Assembly: GCA_019510465.1 (NCBI GenBank) | Contig: JAEKKH010000151.1 | Location: 1 to 40,308 of the forward strand | From: Burkholderiales bacterium | GTDB taxonomy: Bacteria > Pseudomonadota > Gammaproteobacteria > Burkholderiales > Burkholderiaceae_C | Direction of reading: 5' to 3' | DNA length: 40,308 bases | Part shown: positions 35,897 through 40,308 of the stretch, in pieces | Layout: each line of letters opens with the position of its first letter | Position numbering within the stretch: the first letter of the stretch is position 1 | The notes under the pieces: generated by a model | Database searches by the model: none | Seen by the model: only the letters and a program-made list of their open reading frames with translations | Told to the model about the DNA's origin: nothing | Made by a program: the position numbers and the translations under genes

Positions 35897-37102
35897 ATGA
35901 CCACGCGACTGCTGACCATCGCCGAGCCGGGCCGCCGCGCCGCGCCGTTCGGCCCCGTGCCGCGCGGCTGGCCCGGCCTGCGGCTGGGCTTCCGTCCGTT
36001 CTACCTCGCGGCGGCCTTGTTCGCCGTCGCGGCGATGGCGTTGTGGCCCGCCGTGTTCCTGGGCCGCGTGCGGCCCGCGTCGGGTCTCGCCCCGGTGCTG
36101 TGGCATGCGCACGAGATGATCTTCGGCGTCGCGATGGCCGTCGTCGTGGGCTTCCTGTTCACGGCCGGCAAGGTGTGGACGGCCCGGCCGACGCCGCGCG
36201 GCGCGGCCCTGGGCGCGCTCGTGGCGCTGTGGCTGGCCGGCCGCTGCGCCGGGCTGCTGGCGCCGGCGTGGGCGTTCGCCCTGCTGGACGGCGCCTTCCT
36301 GGTCGTCGTCGCGGCCGTGTTCGCGCGGCTGATCTGGCGCGCGCGGCAGGCGCGCAACGCGGGCGTGGCGGTGGTGCTGTCATCGCTGGCGGCCACCAAC
36401 CTGTCGTTCCACGCGGCCGTGCTCGGCGTCTGGCGCATCGACCCGGCGGCGACGCTGCTCGCCGGCCTGGCATTGCTCATCGTGCTGGAGAGCGTCATCG
36501 GCGGCCGCGTCATCCCCGCGTTCACGCGCAGCGCGCAGCCGGGGCTGACGCTGCGCGAGCGGCCGGCGCTCGATCGGGCCGCGATCGGCGCGACGGCGCT
36601 GGGCCTGGCGCTATGGATCGTCGCCTTGCCCGGGGCCGCGCCCATGCTGGCGTCGGCCGCCGTCCTGCAGGCCTGGCGCCTGGCCGGCTGGAAGCCGTGG
36701 GTCGCGCGGCGGCGTCCGATCCTGTGGATCCTGCACCTGTCGTACGCCTGGATCGCGCCGGGGCTCGCGTTGCTGGCCCTGGCGGCGGCCGGCCTCGTGG
36801 CGCGCAGCGCCGGCGTGCATGCGCTCGCGGTGGGCGCGACCGGCGGACTGGTGCTGGGCATGATCACGCGCACCGCGCGCGGCCACACGGGGCGTCCGCT
36901 GGAGGTGTCGCGTGCCGAAGTCACGGCCTACGCCTGCCTGATGCTCGCGGCCGTGCTGCGCGTCGCGGCGGCGCTGGTGCCGGAGTGGTTCGCTCCCGCG
37001 GCGTGCGCGGCGGGCGCCGCCTGGGTCGCGGCATTCACCTTGTACGTCTGGCGCTTCGCGCCCTGGCTGGCGACCCCCCGGATCGATGGCAAGGACGGCT
37101 GA
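35897..37102 (+). CDS. nnrS: NnrS family membrane protein (nitric oxide response)
   Basis: A 401-residue integral membrane protein with about twelve hydrophobic helices. The family signature WHAHEMIFG is at 69-77, with GFRPFYLAAALFA before it and GGLVLGMITRTARGHTGRPL later. NnrS proteins are reported to bind heme and copper and to protect cells during nitrosative stress; the exact activity is not known. It is divergent from nsrR, with which it most likely forms a regulatory pair. GAAAGA lies upstream of the ATG. A shift in its codon use is not apparent. Confidence 0.93.
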   Translation: MTTRLLTIAEPGRRAAPFGPVPRGWPGLRLGFRPFYLAAALFAVAAMALWPAVFLGRVRPASGLAPVLWHAHEMIFGVAMAVVVGFLFTAGKVWTARPTPRGAALGALVALWLAGRCAGLLAPAWAFALLDGAFLVVVAAVFARLIWRARQARNAGVAVVLSSLAATNLSFHAAVLGVWRIDPAATLLAGLALLIVLESVIGGRVIPAFTRSAQPGLTLRERPALDRAAIGATALGLALWIVALPGAAPMLASAAVLQAWRLAGWKPWVARRRPILWILHLSYAWIAPGLALLALAAAGLVARSAGVHALAVGATGGLVLGMITRTARGHTGRPLEVSRAEVTAYACLMLAAVLRVAAALVPEWFAPAACAAGAAWVAAFTLYVWRFAPWLATPRIDGKDG

Positions 37103-37153
37103 GGCGGGCGCGACAATTGCTGCTCGCCCACGTCCACCGCAGCTCGACACGCC

Positions 37154-37561
37154 ATGATTCCCATCTTCGACCGCATCGACCACATCCACGTCTACGTCGC
37201 GAACCGCAACAAGGCCGAGCAGTGGTACGCCGACGTGATGGGCTTCTCGCGCGTGCCCGAGCTCGAGGCCTGGGCCAGCGATGGTCCGCTGACCCTGGGC
37301 AACCCTTCGGGCACGGTCCACATCGCGCTGTTCGAGGCCGCGCCGCAGCCGTGCCGCAGCGTGATCGCGCTGTCGGTGGGCGCGGCGGAGTTCGTGGCCT
37401 GGCGCCAGCACCTGGTCGACAAGCTCCGGCGGCCCGTGGAGGCCGAGGATCACGAGCTCTCGTGGTCCTTGTACTTCGCCGATCCCGACGGCAACCCGTG
37501 GGAGATCACGTGCTACCAGCACGCGGTCGTCGCGACGCTGCTGAAACCCGTGGGGACCTGA
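37154..37561 (+). CDS. VOC family protein (glyoxalase/dioxygenase superfamily)
   Basis: A 135-residue vicinal-oxygen-chelate protein: RIDHIHVYVANRNKAEQWYADVMGF opens the first module (split by a helix), and YFADPDGNPWEITCY closes the second, with Glu of WEIT as probable metal ligand and His (DHIHV) as another. It is distinct from the VOC gene at 4778-5197. The substrate is not known. It starts 51 bases after nnrS and ends 43 bases before a SnoaL-like gene, so all three may share transcripts. Confidence 0.87.
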   Translation: MIPIFDRIDHIHVYVANRNKAEQWYADVMGFSRVPELEAWASDGPLTLGNPSGTVHIALFEAAPQPCRSVIALSVGAAEFVAWRQHLVDKLRRPVEAEDHELSWSLYFADPDGNPWEITCYQHAVVATLLKPVGT

Positions 37562-37604
37562 GGCCTTTCGCGCGGCGGTGATACTGCGTTCGAGGAGTTC
37601 CACG

Positions 37605-37979
37605 ATGCCGTCACCGCAGACACTCGAACGATTCATCGCGATGGTCGAACGCAACGACCACGTGCAGGCCTGCGAGCTGTTCTACACCGAACGCTCGACG
37701 ATGCAGGAGAACCAGGGCACGCCGCGCGTCGGGCGCGATGCGCACGTGGCCAACGAGCGCCAGGTGATGGCACGTGCCGAGTCCGTCACGTCCGCCTGCG
37801 TGCGGCCGGTGCTCGTCGACGGCGACCATGTGGTCATCCGCTGGATCTTCCAGTTCACGTGGCGCGATGGCAGCGTGACGCGCATGGAGGAACTCGCCTG
37901 GCAGCGCTGGGAAGGCGAGCACATCGCCGAGGAGACGTTCTTCTACGATCCGGCGCAGCGGGTGCCGCGCCGAGCGTAG
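37605..37979 (+). CDS. SnoaL/NTF2-like fold protein
   Basis: A 124-residue protein with the cone-like NTF2 fold: an N-terminal helix pair (LERFIAMVERNDHVQACELFY), the ENQGTPRVGRDA turn, and strands such as VVIRWIFQFTWRDG and MEELAWQRWEGEHIAEETFFYD. This matches the nuclear-transport-factor-2/SnoaL-like group, which includes isomerases, cyclases and non-catalytic binders. GAGGAG at 37592-37597 precedes the ATG by seven bases; an in-frame start at 37578 is less likely. No specific role can be given. Confidence 0.82.
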   Translation: MPSPQTLERFIAMVERNDHVQACELFYTERSTMQENQGTPRVGRDAHVANERQVMARAESVTSACVRPVLVDGDHVVIRWIFQFTWRDGSVTRMEELAWQRWEGEHIAEETFFYDPAQRVPRRA

Positions 37980-38136
37980 GCGTCCGCGCCGTTGCGGCGT
38001 CGACGGCGTGTCGCCGACGATGCCGATGGCACTCGACGCCTGCGCGTCGCCGCCGTTGACTTCCACCCAGCGCTCGCCGCGCGATGGTGCCAATGCGCGT
38101 TGCGCTTGTTGACGCCGGCGCCGCCGGTGGGAAACC

Positions 38137-38580
38137 TCAGAGTTCGTCGATGAGGGCGCCGGCCGCGTCGCAGGCCTTGGCCACCGTGGCGAACGGCAGC
38201 TCGACGATGCCCTTGGCGAAGGTATGGACCGAGGACACGGCCGTCTCCACACCGTCGACCACGGCGTGCGCGCCGTCCGCGATGGCGTCGCCGACGTCGG
38301 TGACGGCGGTCGAGATGCCGTGCTTCAGCGACTCGTAGACAGAGCCGTCGTGCTGGACCGGCGCGGGCGGCGGCGTGGGCGCGCCCATGGCGGGAGCGCC
38401 CGCCGCCGACGCCGCATGGCTGGCTGCCAGCGCCTGGGGGCTCAAGCTCACCGTCGCGCTGGGCCCCGGCGGCGCGCTCGCCACCGGGGCGGGCGCGACG
38501 GGCGGCGGCACGAGTACCTTGGCGGCCGGCGACGCGGTGCCGGACGACGGCAGGTTGATGTTGAGACTGGGGCTGATCAT
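38137..38580 (-). CDS. Hypothetical Pro/Ala-rich protein
   Basis: A 147-residue protein that I do not recognise. Residues 1-78 are low-complexity, rich in Pro, Ala and Ser (for example VLVPPPVAPAPVASAPPGP), with an alpha-helical second half containing VTDVGDAIADGAHAVVDGV. No signal peptide or membrane helix is evident. The second half has the regular spacing of an amphipathic helix bundle. The codon pattern (GC at third positions, few stops in other frames) fits a real gene but is not decisive in such GC-rich DNA. It is flanked by 157 bases with nothing recognisable on the left and 241 bases before the chemoreceptor on the right. Confidence 0.55.
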   Translation of the reverse strand: MISPSLNINLPSSGTASPAAKVLVPPPVAPAPVASAPPGPSATVSLSPQALAASHAASAAGAPAMGAPTPPPAPVQHDGSVYESLKHGISTAVTDVGDAIADGAHAVVDGVETAVSSVHTFAKGIVELPFATVAKACDAAGALIDEL

Positions 38581-38821
38581 GCGGGCGGTCCTTCCGCGCG
38601 AAGCGTTTCTCGCGCCAGACGAGTCTAGGCAGCCGCGTGGATTCCGACCGCCCGATCAGCGCAGGGATCCGGGCGCATTCCTGGCCGCGCCGCGCCACCG
38701 TCGAGCGACCCAGGCGTCGAATTGCGCCCGGTTGGCGTCGTTGTTAGGCGTTTTCCCGGGCGCGCGCTTGCCCAGAATGACGATCGGGAGCCGCTCGTGC
38801 GGCTGCAACAAGGAACCGGGG

Positions 38822-40306
38822 ATGGAACGAACCAAGGCGGGCGCATCCGTGCGCCGTCGAATCATGCTGCTGGCGCTGTCCTGCGTCGCGCTGGCGCTGT
38901 GCGCCGGCATCCGGCTGCTGCAGGTGGACGGGCCGTCCGTCGTCGCCTTGACCTGCCTGGCACTCGGCGCCGTGGCGGTCGGGCTCGCGCTGTCGCTGCA
39001 GGCCCAGCTCGCGCGTTCGCTCGCGCCGTTGCAGGCCAGCGTGCACGCGATGAAGGACGGCGACCTGTCGCTCCGCGTCGGCGGCGTGCGCGGCGCCGAG
39101 TTCGGCGCGATCGCCGCATCGCTCGACGACGTCAACGCGAACCTGTCCGCGCTGGTGGCCGACATCCGCAGCGAGGCGACGTTCGTGTCGCAGGCCAGCG
39201 AGACGCTCGCCGCCGGCACCACCGAGCTCGCGCAGCGCACGGAGCGCCAGGCGGCGAGCCTGGAGCAGACCTCGGCCAGCGTGCAGGACCTCAGTGGCTC
39301 CGTGAAGCGCAACGCCGCGGACGCGCGGGCGGTCGAGCAGCTCGCCAGCCGCGTGCACGAGATGGCCGAATCGGGCGGCAGCCGCATGCGCGAGGCCGTC
39401 GAGACGATGCATGCGATCCGTGCCAGCTCCCAGCGCGTGCACGACATCATCGGCGTCATCGACGGCATCGCGTTCCAGACCAACATCCTCGCCCTCAACG
39501 CCGCGGTCGAGGCCGCGCGCGCCGGCGAAAGCGGGCGCGGCTTCGCCGTCGTGGCCGCGGAGGTGCGCACGTTGGCCGTGCGCAGCGGCGACGCGGCGCG
39601 CGAGATCAAGTCGCTGATCGCCGCGTCCAGCGAGCACGTGACCACGGGCACGTCGCGCATCGACGAGGTGGGCACGCTGCTGGCCAGCGTCGTCGCGGGC
39701 ATCGGGGAAGTCGCGGGCAACGTGCGCGCGATCACGCTGGCGGCCGAGCAGCAGAGCAACAGCCTGGGGCAGATGTCCGAGGCGCTGCACGGCCTGGACG
39801 GCATCACGCAGGAAAACGCGACGATGGTCGAGAGGACCTCGTCGGCGTCGACCGGCCTGGGCGAGCGCGCGCACAAACTGGCACGCACCGTGAGCACGTT
39901 CCGCCTGCGCCAGGGCACCGCGGACGAGGCCCATGCGCTCGTCACGCGGGCCGTCGCCCTGTTCGGGCGCCGCGGCGCCGCGAGCCTGGCCGAGATCACC
40001 GACGCCGCCAGCGGCTTCGCCGACCGCGACATGTACGTGTTCGCCTGGGATCGCGGCCTCGTCTACCACGCGTTCGCCGGCAAGCCGCACAACGTGGGCA
40101 AGACGGGGGCGCAGATCCTGGGCACCGACGTCACGCAGCTCACGCGCGACGTCTGGGCCGCGGCGGCGAAGGGGGGCGGCTGGGTCGACTACGACTTCCT
40201 CAATCCGTCCACCGGCCAGGTCGCGCCCAAGACGTCCTTCGTCGTGCCGGTGACGGACGACCTGGTGCTGGGCTGCGGCATCTACAAGACGGTGCAGCGG
40301 CACTGA
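38822..40306 (+). CDS. Methyl-accepting chemotaxis protein with C-terminal Cache-like domain
   Basis: A 494-residue chemoreceptor. Two membrane helices lie close together (about 12-31 and 38-60) with almost no periplasmic loop, followed by a HAMP-like segment (about 62-115). The signalling hairpin (about 120-360) carries IIGVIDGIAFQTNILALNAA (209-228) and the highly conserved EAARAGESGRGFAVVA. The sensor seems to be at the C terminus: residues 370-490 resemble a single Cache module (DRDMYVFAWDRGLVYHAFAG, GGWVDYDFLNPSTG, VVPVTDDLVLGCGIYKT), which would be cytosolic. AAGGAA lies 7 bases upstream of the ATG. The stop is two bases before the window edge. No che genes are nearby. Confidence 0.93.
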   Translation: MERTKAGASVRRRIMLLALSCVALALCAGIRLLQVDGPSVVALTCLALGAVAVGLALSLQAQLARSLAPLQASVHAMKDGDLSLRVGGVRGAEFGAIAASLDDVNANLSALVADIRSEATFVSQASETLAAGTTELAQRTERQAASLEQTSASVQDLSGSVKRNAADARAVEQLASRVHEMAESGGSRMREAVETMHAIRASSQRVHDIIGVIDGIAFQTNILALNAAVEAARAGESGRGFAVVAAEVRTLAVRSGDAAREIKSLIAASSEHVTTGTSRIDEVGTLLASVVAGIGEVAGNVRAITLAAEQQSNSLGQMSEALHGLDGITQENATMVERTSSASTGLGERAHKLARTVSTFRLRQGTADEAHALVTRAVALFGRRGAASLAEITDAASGFADRDMYVFAWDRGLVYHAFAGKPHNVGKTGAQILGTDVTQLTRDVWAAAAKGGGWVDYDFLNPSTGQVAPKTSFVVPVTDDLVLGCGIYKTVQRH

Positions 40307-40308
40307 GG

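Noticed and set aside
37980-38100. Minus-strand string RWVEVNGGDAQASSAIGIVGD in the gap before the hypothetical gene
   Set aside because: The frame runs into the antisense of the SnoaL-like gene, with no start signal or homology that I can recognise.
38656-38780. Minus-strand frame ending at 38656 with a protein-like tail (ANRAQFDAWVARR)
   Set aside because: It has no plausible start outside the antisense of the chemoreceptor gene and no recognisable family. A degraded gene end is possible but cannot be supported.

Overview
The window looks like a chromosomal core/near-core segment of a high-GC (roughly 70% by eye) betaproteobacterium, most likely a Burkholderiales relative of the Rubrivivax/Roseateles/Comamonadaceae type. 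This is inferred from the gene complement (AcnD/PrpF methylcitrate pathway, MetR/MetE, NsrR/NnrS, a PEP-CTERM protein, Pit/PPK2) and the codon use, not from any ribosomal marker. I see no tRNA, rRNA, CRISPR array, IS element, integrase or phage gene. Coding density is high. The longest stretch without a gene is 5198-5476 (279 bases), which holds only a short tandem heptamer and the start region of the next gene. 1640-1861 (222 bases) and 38581-38821 (241 bases) hold nothing I can name.

Layout. 1-7.5 kb: a GT4 glycosyltransferase overlapping by ATGA the start of a probable glycogen-debranching-type gene that runs off the left edge; a YCII-domain protein; an amidase; a lipoprotein joining a transglutaminase-like domain to TPRs; a VOC protein; a small PEP-CTERM exported protein. 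6.1-13.7 kb: the propionate (2-methylcitrate) block. An XRE-type short-chain acyl-CoA regulator (PrpR/RamB type) is divergent from prpC-acnD-prpF and a PrpB-like lyase, with five GCAAA-type repeats between them. 13.8-17.1 kb: metR divergent from metE. 17.2-18.3 kb: an AHSA1/SRPBCC protein and a GNAT acetyltransferase. 18.3-21.6 kb: a hybrid histidine kinase divergent from an HtrA-like protease that lacks a signal peptide.

21.6-22.7 kb holds the most unusual small unit: a ParD-like (antitoxin-fold) gene overlapping by ATGA a type I methionine aminopeptidase, behind a 28-bp AT-rich quasi-palindrome. 22.9-30.6 kb: a secreted prolyl oligopeptidase, a single-pass membrane protein of unknown function, a LysR regulator divergent from a secreted metallo-beta-lactamase-fold hydrolase, a secreted TPR protein and a CorA/ZntB-type transporter. 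30.6-35.2 kb: an Old Yellow Enzyme, a YkgJ-like cysteine cluster protein, and a pit-ppk2 operon (phosphate uptake and polyphosphate kinase). 35.3-37.1 kb: nsrR divergent from nnrS (nitric oxide stress). 37.1-40.3 kb: a VOC protein, a SnoaL/NTF2-like protein, a proline/alanine-rich hypothetical, and a chemoreceptor with its Cache-like sensor domain at the C terminus.

Several units are regulator-target pairs in divergent orientation (prpR/prpC, metR/metE, LysR/MBL, nsrR/nnrS), each with inverted or direct repeats in the shared intergenic region. Those operators are read from the sequence only and are not verified by any search.
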